64,000 bases of DNA. Source: Muribaculaceae bacterium (GTDB lineage: Bacteria; Bacteroidota; Bacteroidia; Bacteroidales; Muribaculaceae). The stretch lies in the NCBI GenBank assembly GCA_023663365.1, contig JAMPHP010000001.1, positions 62,001-126,000 of the forward strand, in the 5' to 3' direction. The notes beneath the pieces are model-generated. The model was not told where the DNA came from, made no database searches, and was given only the letters and a program-made list of their open reading frames with translations. A program made the translations under genes and the position numbers. Every line of letters begins with the position of its first letter. The stretch's first letter is position 1. Positions 33,894 to 43,267 of the stretch are shown one piece after another.

Positions 33894-35123
33894 TCAGGAG
33901 CGCTCGGCCACAAGGCGGGCGATTTCCACAATCACGCCTTTGGCTTTTTCCATCGAGGGGATGGGTACGAACTCATAGCGGCCGTGGAAGTTGAGGCCGC
34001 CGGCAAAGATGTTGGGGCAGGGCAGACCCTTGAACGAGAGCTGAGCGCCGTCGGTGCCGCCACGGATAGGCACTACCTTGGACTTGATGTCGAGGCGGCG
34101 CATGGCTTCCTCGGCGATGTCGATGATGTGCATCACCGGCTCGATTTTCTCGCGCATGTTGTAGTACTGGTCCTTGATCTCGAGCGTGCAGCAGTCGGGG
34201 AACTCGTGGTTGATTTTGCGTGCCAGGTGCTCGAATTCCTTCTTGCGGCGCTCGAAGCGGTCGCGGTCGTGGTCGCGGATGATGTAGGTGAGCACGGTCT
34301 TTTCCACGGTGCCTTCCATCGAAATCAGATGATAGAAGCCTTCGTAGCCTTCGGTGTGCTCGGGAGTCTCCCAGCGGGGAAGCATGATCACAAACTGGTT
34401 TGCGATGCGCATCGAGTTGATCATCTTGTGCTTGGCGTAGCCGGGGTGTACGTTGCGGCCGGTGAAGGTGACACGAGCCACGGCGGCATTGAAGTTCTCG
34501 TATTCGAGTTCGCCGATTTCGCCGCCGTCCATGGTGTAGGCGAAGTCGCAGCCGAAAGTGCCGACGTCGAACTTATGTGCACCGAGGCCGATTTCTTCGT
34601 CGGGGTTAAATCCCACGCGTATTTTGCCGTGCTTGATTTCGGGGTGCTTGATAAGGTAGTCCATCGCCGAGATGATTTCGGCCACGCCGGCTTTGTCGTC
34701 GGCTCCGAGCAGGGTGTTGCCGTCGGTCACGATGAGGTCCTGGCCTACGTAGTTCTCGAGCTCGGGGAAATCCTTGGGCGAGAGTGTCACGCCGGTGCCT
34801 GCGTTGAGCACGATGTCGCCGCCGGGGTATGCCTGCACGATGCGCGGAGCCACGTGGCGGCCAGACATGTCGGGCGACGTGTCGAGGTGCGCTATGAAGC
34901 CCACGGTAGGCACTTGGCGGTCGGCGGGAAGGTTGGAGGGCAGGGTAGCCATGAGGTAGCCGTTGTCGTCGAGAGTGATTTCGGTGAGGCCGAGGTTCTC
35001 AAGCTCTTTCTTGAGGTGCATGGCAAACTCCATCTGCCCGGGGGTGGAGGGAGTGAGGTTGGTGAGTTCGTCGCTCTGCGTGTCGAACTTCACATATTGG
35101 AGGAAGCGGTCAACTAAATTCAT
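33894..35123 (-). CDS. pepT: Peptidase T (tripeptide aminopeptidase)
   Basis: Cytosolic dizinc M20 enzyme that removes the N-terminal residue from tripeptides. Metal-site motifs: [14 protein letters not shown] (His and catalytic Asp), [13 protein letters not shown] (bridging Asp), [15 protein letters not shown] (catalytic and metal Glu), [17 protein letters not shown] and the C-terminal [14 protein letters not shown]. 409 residues, matching E. coli PepT (408). Lies between a lipoprotein gene (15 bp upstream) and miaA. Confidence 0.97.
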   Translation of the reverse strand: MNLVDRFLQYVKFDTQSDELTNLTPSTPGQMEFAMHLKKELENLGLTEITLDDNGYLMATLPSNLPADRQVPTVGFIAHLDTSPDMSGRHVAPRIVQAYPGGDIVLNAGTGVTLSPKDFPELENYVGQDLIVTDGNTLLGADDKAGVAEIISAMDYLIKHPEIKHGKIRVGFNPDEEIGLGAHKFDVGTFGCDFAYTMDGGEIGELEYENFNAAVARVTFTGRNVHPGYAKHKMINSMRIANQFVIMLPRWETPEHTEGYEGFYHLISMEGTVEKTVLTYIIRDHDRDRFERRKKEFEHLARKINHEFPDCCTLEIKDQYYNMREKIEPVMHIIDIAEEAMRRLDIKSKVVPIRGGTDGAQLSFKGLPCPNIFAGGLNFHGRYEFVPIPSMEKAKGVIVEIARLVAERS

Positions 35124-35138
35124 GGTAGCTGTTCTTTA

Positions 35139-35927
35139 TCATTTGATAAGGCGCCAGGGTATGCCGGCGCTGAGGCGCTTGGCTCCCGACTTGTCGGTGT
35201 AGATGAAGCGGTAGCCCTCGATCGAGAGGCTGCGCAGGAGGTCTTCGACCATGGGTCGGCAAGCGCCGAAGTCTTCGTAGGCGGGGTTGAGGTCTTTCAC
35301 GTAGCGGGCGGCGAGGTTGGCCTGCGAGAGCGATGCGAAAGCCGAAGCCTTGGCAAAGGTGAGGGTATACTGTGCGAAGCCGCCTGCGATTTCAAATTCG
35401 CAGTCGTCTGCATTGTACTGAGCTTTGTAGGCGGCGCAATTCTTGGCGAGGATGTCGACCACGTTGGTGCGCACATCGTTGAAGTTGAGCTCCATAGGTT
35501 TGAGGCGCACCAGCTGCACCAGGCGCGAGGCACCCACGGGGTACTCGCGGGAGTTGCCGTATACGTCGCTGAGTGTGAGCTTAAGCGAGCCTTTTTCTTT
35601 GGAGAGGGTGTTGATCACGGTGTCGAGGTTCTTGCCCGTGTGTGCCTTGAGATATTGGGCAAGCACATACTGCACGAGAGCTTCGGTGCAGTCGTTCACG
35701 TTCACGAGGCTGTCGGCGAAAGCTATTTCCACACCAAGGGTGCCGTCGGCATACTGCGCTGCGGCGCTTTGCAGGAACATGGGGCTCTCTTCGGCAAGCG
35801 TGCCGAGGTCGGCCGAGATGCGTTCACTCTGAGCAATGAGTGCCGACGGTTCTTTGGAGCCGCCACAAGAGCAGAGCGCGGCAATGGCCACTGCGCCTGC
35901 GATCAGGAGATGGAGGGCTTTGTTCAT
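35139..35927 (-). CDS. Lipoprotein of unknown function
   Basis: Not recognised. The signal ends in LCSCGG (lipobox Cys at ~21), so it is anchored in the envelope. The remaining ~240 residues are mixed alpha/beta with no Cys-rich or enzymatic motif I can name. It has two symmetrical-looking halves with conserved-type YxLxFxxAxAFASLSQANL and a C-terminal EGYRFIYTDKSGAKRLSAGIPW. Length 262. TATCTTTG (35972..35965, minus) serves as a likely -7 box. It is placed 15 bp before pepT and may share its transcript. Confidence 0.7.
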   Translation of the reverse strand: MNKALHLLIAGAVAIAALCSCGGSKEPSALIAQSERISADLGTLAEESPMFLQSAAAQYADGTLGVEIAFADSLVNVNDCTEALVQYVLAQYLKAHTGKNLDTVINTLSKEKGSLKLTLSDVYGNSREYPVGASRLVQLVRLKPMELNFNDVRTNVVDILAKNCAAYKAQYNADDCEFEIAGGFAQYTLTFAKASAFASLSQANLAARYVKDLNPAYEDFGACRPMVEDLLRSLSIEGYRFIYTDKSGAKRLSAGIPWRLIK

Positions 35928-36003
35928 TTTTATGCGTTGTTAGGGTTGTTGAGATTATTAAGCGCAAAGATACAAAAAAATATGGAAATACGCTTTATTA
36001 TCA

Positions 36004-36723
36004 TTATCCTTCGCCCTCGAGTGCCGAGAAAAAGCGGCGCCTGTAGTTCTCGCTCACGGGGATGGTGCGGTCATTCATCACGATGCAGTTCCGCTCTATC
36101 ATGCGCACCTTGTCGGTGTTGACTATGAATGAGCGGTGTACGCGCACAAACGTGGGCCGGGGCAGTGCCTCTTCAACAGCCTTCATGCTCATGAGCGAAA
36201 GCACGGGATTAGGCTCGTCGGCCATGAAAATCTTCACATAGTCTTTGAGCCCTTCCACATAGATGATGCTCTCCACGGGCAGGCGCAGCAGGCGGTATTC
36301 GCTCTTCACCATCAGGAAGTTGGAGCGGGTGGTGCGCACTTCGGCGGGAGCTTCGGTGCGGCGCTCAAGCTCAATGGCATCGCGTGCCCTGATGGCGCTT
36401 GCCATGAAATCGTCGTAGCTCACGGGCTTGAGCAGATAGTCGAGAGCGCCCACGCGGAAGCCCTCCACCGCATGATCGGCATAGGCGGTGGTAAACACCG
36501 TCTTGATGCCTTTGGGCAGAAGGCGAGCAAGTTGCATCCCCGACAGACGGGGCATACGGATGTCGAGAAAGAGCAGGTCGACATCGCTCTCTTCGAGCTG
36601 CGCCATGGCCTCCTCGGCATTGTGCACCTCGGCCACAAGGCTCAGAAAAGGTGTCCGCTCCACGTAGGTGCTGATGAGGCGTGCAGCGAGAGGTTCGTCG
36701 TCGACTACGAGGCAGTTTATCAC
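36004..36723 (-). CDS. LytTR-family response regulator
   Basis: Two-component regulator. Receiver domain residues 1-~120 with the acidic pair in VVDDE, phosphoacceptor Asp54 in LFLDIRMP, the Thr in VFTTAYAD and the Lys in LLKPVSYDDF. The LytTR DNA-binding domain follows (FLMVKSEYRLLRLPVESIIYVEGLKDYVKIFM ... FVRVHRSFIVN). 239 residues. The cognate histidine kinase gene ends 5 bp upstream. Target genes are unknown. Confidence 0.95.
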   Translation of the reverse strand: MINCLVVDDEPLAARLISTYVERTPFLSLVAEVHNAEEAMAQLEESDVDLLFLDIRMPRLSGMQLARLLPKGIKTVFTTAYADHAVEGFRVGALDYLLKPVSYDDFMASAIRARDAIELERRTEAPAEVRTTRSNFLMVKSEYRLLRLPVESIIYVEGLKDYVKIFMADEPNPVLSLMSMKAVEEALPRPTFVRVHRSFIVNTDKVRMIERNCIVMNDRTIPVSENYRRRFFSALEGEG

Positions 36724-36728
36724 TTTGA

Positions 36729-37814
36729 CTATATATTATGGATTGTGAGGGATGCGCGGTATATGCCGTCGCGGGCTTCGGTGCGGAGCAGCGAGGCCGA
36801 GCCGTAGATCAGCTGCAGGCGGCGGCGAAGATTGGCGAGGCCTATGCCCGAAGAGCGCCGCTCGCCGGTGTCGCGGTCGGCTTCGGCATACGAATTTGAG
36901 GTGCAGCAGGTGATTTCGCCTTTATCGGCTTTGAGCGATATTGCGATAGGCTCAGTGCCGGGCGCTGTGTTGCCGTATTTGAAAGCGTTCTCAATCAGCG
37001 GGATGAATAGCAGCGGGGGCACCTCCACGTCGTCGTGCCCGTTGAGGTCGATGTCGACAGTCACGGGGCGGTTGGATAGGCGCAGGCGCATCAGCGCCAC
37101 ATAGTTCTCTATGAAGTCGGCCTCCCGGCGCAGGCGCACGTTGCGCATATCCTCGTAGAGCATGTATCGGAGCAGACCCGACAGGCGGTGCACGGCGCTT
37201 TTGGCATCGTCGGGGCTGATGTCGACAAGAGCATAGATGGTGTTGAGGGAGTTGAAGAGGAAGTGCGGGTTGAGCTGGCTCTTGAGGCTGTCGAGCTCGG
37301 TGGCGCGCTGCGAGGCGAGCATCTCCTGGCGGCTGCGGTCGATGTCCTTCCACTTGGCCGACAGGCGCAGAGCCACCGCCAGGCCTATGGTGAGGATGAG
37401 CATCACGGCATCGCGGATGAGGAAAGGCGCTCTCTTGAATATTTTGGCGAGCAGTGTGAGCTCTTCATGGCCGGAGCCGCGCTTGGGCGGGAAACCGTAG
37501 CGCGAGATGAAGTAGTCGAGAGTCATGCCGGCGGCAAGGATGAGCAGGTTCCACAGCATGAAGCGCACTATGCCGTGCCGGGCGCCGCTGCGGCCTATCG
37601 TGCTGTCGATGATGAGGAAGTAGTTGATGTAGAACGCGGCGATGAAGATGAGTGTCTTCAGGTAGAAGCCGGGGTAGAAGGCGAAGTGGCGGTGAGGCAT
37701 GGCAAAGGCCATCACCAGCTCGGGCAGGATGAAGATGATGATGATAAAGAGCAGATGCGACACCGCCGTGAAGATGTGGCGGCTCAGGCTCCGCGGATGC
37801 TGAAGTGCTTTCAT
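36729..37814 (-). CDS. LytS/YehU-type sensor histidine kinase
   Basis: Membrane sensor of the His_kinase (PF06580) class. Four hydrophobic helices span ~15-150 (HLLFIIIIFILPELVMAF, TLIFIAAFYINYFLII, FMLWNLLILAAGM, AVMLILTIGLAVAL), then a short coil, the phosphoacceptor His184 in QLNPHFLFNSLN, and an ATPase end with PPLLFIPLIENAFKYG and SSGIGLANLRRRLQLIYG. No extracytoplasmic sensor domain of note. 361 residues from the ATG at 37814; the longer frame begins with TTG. Forms an operon with the LytTR regulator, with TAACTTTG (37846..37839) upstream. Confidence 0.94.
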   Translation of the reverse strand: MKALQHPRSLSRHIFTAVSHLLFIIIIFILPELVMAFAMPHRHFAFYPGFYLKTLIFIAAFYINYFLIIDSTIGRSGARHGIVRFMLWNLLILAAGMTLDYFISRYGFPPKRGSGHEELTLLAKIFKRAPFLIRDAVMLILTIGLAVALRLSAKWKDIDRSRQEMLASQRATELDSLKSQLNPHFLFNSLNTIYALVDISPDDAKSAVHRLSGLLRYMLYEDMRNVRLRREADFIENYVALMRLRLSNRPVTVDIDLNGHDDVEVPPLLFIPLIENAFKYGNTAPGTEPIAISLKADKGEITCCTSNSYAEADRDTGERRSSGIGLANLRRRLQLIYGSASLLRTEARDGIYRASLTIHNI

Positions 37815-37913
37815 AGGATGCAAGGGTGCTTGACTTGGCAAAGTTACGCATTTTTTTACGAACCGCAGGCACCCGTAAGCGGTTATAGAAAGTACAGACT
37901 TAAAATTTATGAG

Positions 37914-38564
37914 ATGAAAAGCAAATTGTTGATAGGGATGTTGCTCCTTGCTGCGGCAACTCCGGGAGCCTCCGCTCAGCTCAACCCCACCTTCGGAGTG
38001 AGGGCGTCGATGGAAATATCGCTGCCCTCAGGCGCCTACGACGACTATAAGGTGGGCGCAGGCTTCAACGTCGGTGCCGTGTGCCGCCTCAACCTGCCGC
38101 GTGGCTTCTACTTCGAGCCGGGCGCTTACTTCACCTACTCGGCAATGACAGCCAAGGACCTCGTGAGCTTCGACGAGCTCTACTTCTACGAAGGTGCAGC
38201 CAATCTCTACGGCATCAGAGTGCCGCTCAACGTGGGCTACACCTACAGCGTGAGCCCCGCTGTCGACCTCGACTTCTACACTGGCCCGTGGCTGAATATC
38301 AACGTGTCGGCGCGCCAGCGCCTCGACCCCAACTTCGATGCTCCCGAGGTGGTGCCCGCCCGCACAATCAATCTCTTCAAGCATGGATGGCGGCACGTCG
38401 ACGGCCAGTGGGGATTTGGCCTCACTGCCACATTTGCCCACAGCTACACCGTAGGCATCACCGCCGGTGTGGCCTTCACCCCTCTTGCAAAATATGGCAA
38501 CGGCGACAAGAAAGTGCGCATACACCGCAGCACCATAGCCCTAAGCCTCGGATATAATTTCTGA
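37914..38564 (+). CDS. Outer-membrane beta-barrel protein (PF13568-like)
   Basis: Predicted small OmpA/OmpX-type barrel. The signal peptide MKSKLLIGMLLLAAATPGASAQ fixes the start at 37914; the longer open frame to the left is antisense to the kinase. Strand-like segments include FGVRASMEISLPSG, AGFNVGAVCRLNLPRGFYFEPGAYFTY, LYGIRVPLNVGYTYSV, VDLDFYTGPWLNINVSA and the final STIALSLGYNF, ending in Phe. 216 residues. It is divergent from the LytS-type kinase gene (99 bp between starts), so joint regulation is possible but unproven. Confidence 0.85.
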   Translation: MKSKLLIGMLLLAAATPGASAQLNPTFGVRASMEISLPSGAYDDYKVGAGFNVGAVCRLNLPRGFYFEPGAYFTYSAMTAKDLVSFDELYFYEGAANLYGIRVPLNVGYTYSVSPAVDLDFYTGPWLNINVSARQRLDPNFDAPEVVPARTINLFKHGWRHVDGQWGFGLTATFAHSYTVGITAGVAFTPLAKYGNGDKKVRIHRSTIALSLGYNF

Positions 38565-38600
38565 AATACATCACACATTTTGAATACATCACGCATTTTG
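38565..38600. repeat. Two 18-bp direct repeats overlapping the amylase -33 box
   Basis: AATACATCACACATTTTG at 38565..38582 is followed directly by the same 18 bases with one change at 38583..38600. The second copy ends in the -33 TTTG of the GH13 promoter, a position that suits an activator or repressor site. Confidence 0.6.
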
Positions 38601-38627
38601 CCGATTGAGCGGAATTGTTTATCTTTG
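38597..38627 (+). promoter_or_regulatory. GH13 amylase promoter
   Basis: TTTG at 38597..38600, 19-bp spacer, TATCTTTG at 38620..38627: the full consensus. It leaves a leader of about 58 nt. Confidence 0.85.
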
Positions 38628-38690
38628 CATCGTAGAGATTTCACACCTACCTTTTATATCATAGAAAACATATCAACAATTGCTTAACTG

Positions 38691-41483
38691 ATGAAGAAAA
38701 CCTACTTCGCAATTATTGCGATGCTGCTTGCGGCCATCCTGCCTGCTGCGGCGCAAATTGTGACGACTACTCCGCAGATTCTGCAGGAAGGCAGTCAAGG
38801 CGTTGTCCTCACTTATCATGCTGATTCACCCTTGGGAAACAAGGGGCTCATGAACCTCAGCAATGACTTCGATGTCTACGCTCACATTGGCGTGATCACC
38901 GACAAGAGCGCCGGTGAATGGGCCTACGTGGTAGCTCCATGGCCCGAGAGCGGCAACCAGCAGGCCGCCAACACCGCCAAGAACCGCCTCACACGCACGG
39001 CCACAAACACCTACACACTCAACATCGGCAACATCCGCACATACTTCGGCATCACCGATGCCAATGAGCATGTGAAGCAGATTGCGATGGTATTGAGAAA
39101 TGCCGACGCCTCGAAGACCGGACGCACAAGCTCCGGCGGCGACATCTTCGTGACTGTCACTCCCGACGGCTTTGCCACCGAACTCACATCCGATCATCCC
39201 GACCGCGTGATCTCGAGCACCACAAAAATCACCTACACCCTCCGCAGCTCCGAGGCCGCAACTCTCTCTCTGAGCGTCAACGGCACTGCCTTCGCCACCA
39301 AATCGTCGGCTACGGAGCTCGTGGCTTCATATACTTTCGACAAGGAAGGCACATACACCGTAGAGGGCAAGGCCAACTACGGCGGTAAGGACTATGTGAA
39401 GACTCTCGAGGTGAGCTACCCCTCGGCATCGCTCGCCCAGAACTACCCCGGCGGCGTGCCCAAGATGGGTGCCGTGAAGAACGCCGACGGCACCGTCACT
39501 TTCTGCATCGCTGCTCCGGGCAAGGTGAGCGCAGTGCTCGTGGGCTCGTGGGAGGACTACGAAGTACTTGAGAAAAACACCATGAAGTACCAGGACTATC
39601 AGGGCAACCGATACTTCTGGACCACCGTCAGCGGCCTCGCCAACGACCAATGGTACTCCTACTACTATCTTATCGACGATAAATATAAGGTAGCCGACCC
39701 CTACGCACACCTCGTGCTCGACTGCTACACCGATGCCACCACTCCGGCGGCATGGCGCAGCGCTCCCAAGCACCCGGGCTCCAACTCTGTGGTGGCCGGT
39801 GTGATGCTGGCTGTGTACCGCGGCGACATCGACGACTACACATTCTCGCCCTTCACCATACCCGAGCACGATAACCTTGTGGTGTACGAGCTCCTTCTGC
39901 GCGACTTCACTGGCATCGACGGCAAAGCGCTCGCAAACGGTACCGTGCGCAAGGCCATCGACAAAATACCCTACATCAAGTCGCTCGGCGTCAACGTGGT
40001 AGAGCTTATGCCCGTGATGAAGTTCAACGGTAAGAACTCATGGGGCTACAACACCAACTTCTACATGGCTCCTGACCAGATTTACGGCTCGCCCACCGAC
40101 TACAAGGACTTCGTGGAAGAATGTCACCGCAACGGCATCGCCGTGGTGCTCGACATCGTTTTCAACCAGAGCGACGGTCTGCACCCTTGGTATCAGATGT
40201 ACGATATCGACAAAAACCCCTTCTACAATAAAGAAGCACCCCACTCGTGGAGCGTGCTCAACGATTGGAACCAGGGCCACCCCCTCGTGCAGCAGCAGTG
40301 GACCGATGCCCTCAAGTACTGGATGGAGAAATACAACGTCGACGGCTATCGCTTCGACCTCGTGAAGGGTCTGGGCGACAACGAGAGCTATGCCGGTATC
40401 GGCACCGACGGCTACAACACAAGCCGCATCAACCGCATGAAGCGTCTGCACTCCGTAATCAAGTCGGTGAAGCCCGACGGTATTCACATCAACGAGTTCC
40501 TCGGCGGCGCCCAGGAAGAGCGTGAGATGGGTGCCGACGGTCAGATCCAGTGGGCGAATGTCAACAACAACTCGTGCCAGTTTGCCATGGGCTACGACGA
40601 TAAGGATTACTCTCTCTCACGCTTCCTCTCCACAAGCGACGGCAACCGTCCCTGGGGCTCGACAGTGTCCTACGCCGAGAGCCACGACGAGCAGCGTGTA
40701 GCCTTCAAGAGCGAGGTCTACGGCAAAGGCTCCGTGCCCACCGATCCCGACGTGCGCTACAACCGCCTCGCACAGCTTGCCGTGCAGATGCTCATGACTC
40801 CCGGCCCGAAGATGGTGTGGATGTTCGGTGAGCTCGGCAACAGCCAGAACACAAAGGAAAAACCCGACGGCTCGGGCGGCAACGACACCGGCGCCAAAAT
40901 CGTGGACTGGCGTTGGCTCGACGATCCTCACAAGGCATTCCTTAAGGATACCTACGCCGCTATCATCAACATGCGCACCGCCAACCCCGACCTCATGAAG
41001 CAGAGCGCTACATATTCATGGACCGGTCTGGCTTCCAAGTACACCACCGGCCGCACTCAGCGTCTCACCGCCGGCGACAAAGAGGTGATAGCATTTATCA
41101 ACCCCTCGCTCACCGATGCCGCCACCGTAAGTGCCACTTCGGTGAACCTCTCGGTCAACAATGCCAAGCTCATCTGCGCATCAAAGGGGCATACCCCCAC
41201 TCTGACGGGCTCCGGCACCTCGCTGAAGGTGAGCCTTCCCGCCAACGGTTTCGCCGTATTCGCCACCAACACTGTCGATGACGCAGCCGGTGTCACCGAT
41301 GTGATTGCATCGGGCTCCGAGGCGCAGGCTTACGGCGCTCAGGGCGAGATTATCATCGTGGGCGACTACACAAATGTGGCTGTCTACGACATCGCAGGCC
41401 GCTACATGCCCGGCCTCACTGTGCCTGCCGGCATCTACATCGTCAATATCGACGGTAAAGCCACCAAGGTGACTGTGCGCTGA
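38691..41483 (+). CDS. Secreted GH13 alpha-amylase-family enzyme with T9SS-like sorting domain
   Basis: Extracellular alpha-glucan hydrolase. Signal peptide 1-21 (ILPAAAQ). Residues ~25-250 are two beta-rich modules, ~255-345 a CBM48/E-set-like domain (GTVTFCIAAPGKVSAVLVGSW), and ~395-790 the GH13 barrel. Catalytic residues are Asp556 (YRFDLVKG), Glu602 (INEFLGG) and Asp666 (AESHDEQ); region I is DIVFNQ at 488. A C-terminal beta domain and the sorting end (VAVYDIAGRYMPGL ... AGIYIVNIDGKATKVTVR, 868-930) follow. 930 residues, complete. It is not inside a Sus locus: no susC/susD neighbours. Action on starch, glycogen or maltodextrin is inferred from family. Confidence 0.94.
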   Translation: MKKTYFAIIAMLLAAILPAAAQIVTTTPQILQEGSQGVVLTYHADSPLGNKGLMNLSNDFDVYAHIGVITDKSAGEWAYVVAPWPESGNQQAANTAKNRLTRTATNTYTLNIGNIRTYFGITDANEHVKQIAMVLRNADASKTGRTSSGGDIFVTVTPDGFATELTSDHPDRVISSTTKITYTLRSSEAATLSLSVNGTAFATKSSATELVASYTFDKEGTYTVEGKANYGGKDYVKTLEVSYPSASLAQNYPGGVPKMGAVKNADGTVTFCIAAPGKVSAVLVGSWEDYEVLEKNTMKYQDYQGNRYFWTTVSGLANDQWYSYYYLIDDKYKVADPYAHLVLDCYTDATTPAAWRSAPKHPGSNSVVAGVMLAVYRGDIDDYTFSPFTIPEHDNLVVYELLLRDFTGIDGKALANGTVRKAIDKIPYIKSLGVNVVELMPVMKFNGKNSWGYNTNFYMAPDQIYGSPTDYKDFVEECHRNGIAVVLDIVFNQSDGLHPWYQMYDIDKNPFYNKEAPHSWSVLNDWNQGHPLVQQQWTDALKYWMEKYNVDGYRFDLVKGLGDNESYAGIGTDGYNTSRINRMKRLHSVIKSVKPDGIHINEFLGGAQEEREMGADGQIQWANVNNNSCQFAMGYDDKDYSLSRFLSTSDGNRPWGSTVSYAESHDEQRVAFKSEVYGKGSVPTDPDVRYNRLAQLAVQMLMTPGPKMVWMFGELGNSQNTKEKPDGSGGNDTGAKIVDWRWLDDPHKAFLKDTYAAIINMRTANPDLMKQSATYSWTGLASKYTTGRTQRLTAGDKEVIAFINPSLTDAATVSATSVNLSVNNAKLICASKGHTPTLTGSGTSLKVSLPANGFAVFATNTVDDAAGVTDVIASGSEAQAYGAQGEIIIVGDYTNVAVYDIAGRYMPGLTVPAGIYIVNIDGKATKVTVR

Positions 41484-41506
41484 GCACTCAACTGCATATA
41501 AAAACT

Positions 41507-41545
41507 TTAGAGGCCGTGTTCCCGAGCGTGGAACACGGCCTCTAA
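41507..41545. terminator. Bidirectional terminator between amylase and nitrilase genes
   Basis: Perfect 15-bp stem (TTAGAGGCCGTGTTC and its complement) with a 9-base loop, between two convergent stop codons. Confidence 0.85.
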
Positions 41546-41562
41546 TATAATGAGTAGTCGGT

Positions 41563-42354
41563 TCAGACGAGAGTGAAATCGTCGGCGTCGGCCGCTACGG
41601 GAAATTTGGTGCGGTACTCTTCCTGCTCGGCGCGGCTGAGGTCGGCCACGATGAAGGGGCCTGCAGCGTGTCCGGCGCTCACACCATGGCAGTCGAAGAT
41701 GTAGGTAAGGCCGCTGTAGTCGCCGAATCGGTCGCGGCCGCCACGGTCGGCACCCACCACCGCGCACTGATTTTCGATGGCGCGTGCTATGAGCAGATGC
41801 TTCCAAGCGTAGCCTCGTGCCGCAGGCCAGTTGGCAGGCACAAGGAGCAGGTCGTAGCGGTTGCTGCGGTTGCGGCACCACACGGGGAAGCGCAGGTCGT
41901 AGCAGATGATGGTGGCGATATTCCACCCGCGGAAGCGCACCGTACGCACCGGGTCGATGCCGCGGTGCAGGTGCTTTGCCTCGCTGCTCACGGAGAAGAG
42001 ATGGTGCTTGTCGTAGTAAGTCTCCTCGCCCGACGGCTCGATGAAGAAGCCACGGTTGTAGATGCCGGGCGCCGTATAGCCGAGGAAGCTGCCGGCGATG
42101 GCGGTGCCGTAGCGGGCAGCGAGCGCCTTGATGAAGTCCATAGTCCGCCCGGTGTTTTTCTCGGCCATCTCCTTGAGCAGGTCGGGGTCGTCGGTATATC
42201 CGGTGGAAAAGAGCTCCGGGAGCACTACAAGGTCGGTACCTTCGGGCAGCTCTTCAAAGGCTTTCTCCACGGCCTCGCGGTTGCTTTTCTTGTCGGCGAA
42301 GGCGATGTCGAGAGGCAGTGCGGCCACACGGAGCCTGTCGGTGAGCTTGTTCAT
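41563..42354 (-). CDS. Carbon-nitrogen hydrolase (nitrilase superfamily, omega-amidase-like)
   Basis: The Glu-Lys-Cys triad is complete: Glu47 in VVLPELFSTGY, Lys116 in YYDKHHLF and Cys151 in TIICYDLRFPVW. The layout is closest to YafV/Nit2 omega-amidases, which clear 2-oxoglutaramate-type amides; this substrate is inferred. 263 residues from the ATG at 42354, the usual length; the longer open frame is merely antisense-free overlap with the acyltransferase gene. It overlaps the acyltransferase stop by 4 bp and ends a leftward run that starts at 48913. Confidence 0.93.
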   Translation of the reverse strand: MNKLTDRLRVAALPLDIAFADKKSNREAVEKAFEELPEGTDLVVLPELFSTGYTDDPDLLKEMAEKNTGRTMDFIKALAARYGTAIAGSFLGYTAPGIYNRGFFIEPSGEETYYDKHHLFSVSSEAKHLHRGIDPVRTVRFRGWNIATIICYDLRFPVWCRNRSNRYDLLLVPANWPAARGYAWKHLLIARAIENQCAVVGADRGGRDRFGDYSGLTYIFDCHGVSAGHAAGPFIVADLSRAEQEEYRTKFPVAADADDFTLV

Positions 42355-42896
42355 TCGGTGGTGAATTTTTCGGGATGTATGCCCTTGTAGGGGGCGTAGA
42401 AGTCTTTTATGGCGCGCATGTCGGCCTCCACGTCGCCAGTGGGAATGAAGGTCCGCTCTATCATTATGCGCTTGGTGGGGGCATCGATTGCACCGAGCAC
42501 GATAGGCACACCGGCCCCGAGGGCTATGTGGAGGAAGCCTGTGTGCCAAGTGGACGTGCGGCTGCGCGTGCCCTCGGGGGTGATGGCAAGGGCAAGCCTG
42601 TCGCAGCTGCGGAAGCGCTCGATCACGTAGTCGGTGAGCGATGCGCTGCCGGGGCGCTTGCGGGGCACGGCTATGCCTCCGATAGCACGGAAGAAGTAGC
42701 CCAAAGGCCACCTGAACCAGGTCTCTTTCATCAGGAAGCCGGCCTTGCGCCCTACCGAGGTGTAGGCAAGCTCGCCGAGGATGAAATCCCAGTTGCTGGT
42801 GTGCGGAGCCACACAGATGAGGCACTTCGGGTAGTCGGGCACGGTGATGCTGACCTTCCACCCGAAGAGCCTCAGTATGCCTGCCGAGAGGCTCAT
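42351..42896 (-). CDS. 1-acyl-glycerol-3-phosphate acyltransferase-like protein (PlsC family)
   Basis: LPLAT superfamily. The acyltransferase box HTSNWD (HxxxxD, His32-Asp37) and the phosphate-binding TPEGTRS (~111-117) are both present. Only 181 residues and no clear N-terminal membrane helix beyond a weak one, so it is shorter than E. coli PlsC (245); such short forms are common in Bacteroidetes. It may acylate lysophosphatidate or another lysolipid. 4-bp overlaps with both neighbours show tight coupling. Confidence 0.9.
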   Translation of the reverse strand: MSLSAGILRLFGWKVSITVPDYPKCLICVAPHTSNWDFILGELAYTSVGRKAGFLMKETWFRWPLGYFFRAIGGIAVPRKRPGSASLTDYVIERFRSCDRLALAITPEGTRSRTSTWHTGFLHIALGAGVPIVLGAIDAPTKRIMIERTFIPTGDVEADMRAIKDFYAPYKGIHPEKFTTE

Positions 42897-43255
42897 TCAG
42901 CTGCTGCGGCTTTGATTTCGTCGCGCACTTCGGCGGGAAGGGCGGCGTTCATCTTCTTCACGATTTCGCCTACCGAGGCATCGAAGCCCTCGAGGAGCTT
43001 GCCGTAGGCGGTGTGGAAGTAGGTGCGGCGGGCTTTGCGGTAGGCTGCACCGTCGGCGAAGTCGCGCGCGGTCTTGTCGAATGTGATGCCGATTTTTGCG
43101 ATAGTCTCGGCCTGGAGGCGTGCGATGTCGCCGATGATGTCATGCACGCTCTTGCGCTCGATCTGCTCGAAGGCTGCGCTTGCGAGGATTATTTCGGCGG
43201 CGAGGGCACCGCAGGTGTTGCGTACTGCTTTCTTGAGTTCACGTTTTGTTGCCAT
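42893..43255 (-). CDS. Conserved-type hypothetical protein, 120 aa
   Basis: Not recognised. All-helical, highly charged, no signal or membrane segment, ending in KAAAAE. One Cys (residue 15). Position supports reality: it overlaps the acyltransferase gene by 4 bp and starts 12 bp after the thrC stop. Helical segments ~1-30, 35-62, 66-84 and 88-118 suggest a four-helix bundle. No function is proposed. Confidence 0.7.
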   Translation of the reverse strand: MATKRELKKAVRNTCGALAAEIILASAAFEQIERKSVHDIIGDIARLQAETIAKIGITFDKTARDFADGAAYRKARRTYFHTAYGKLLEGFDASVGEIVKKMNAALPAEVRDEIKAAAAE

Positions 43256-43267
43256 AGTGAGTAGTGT

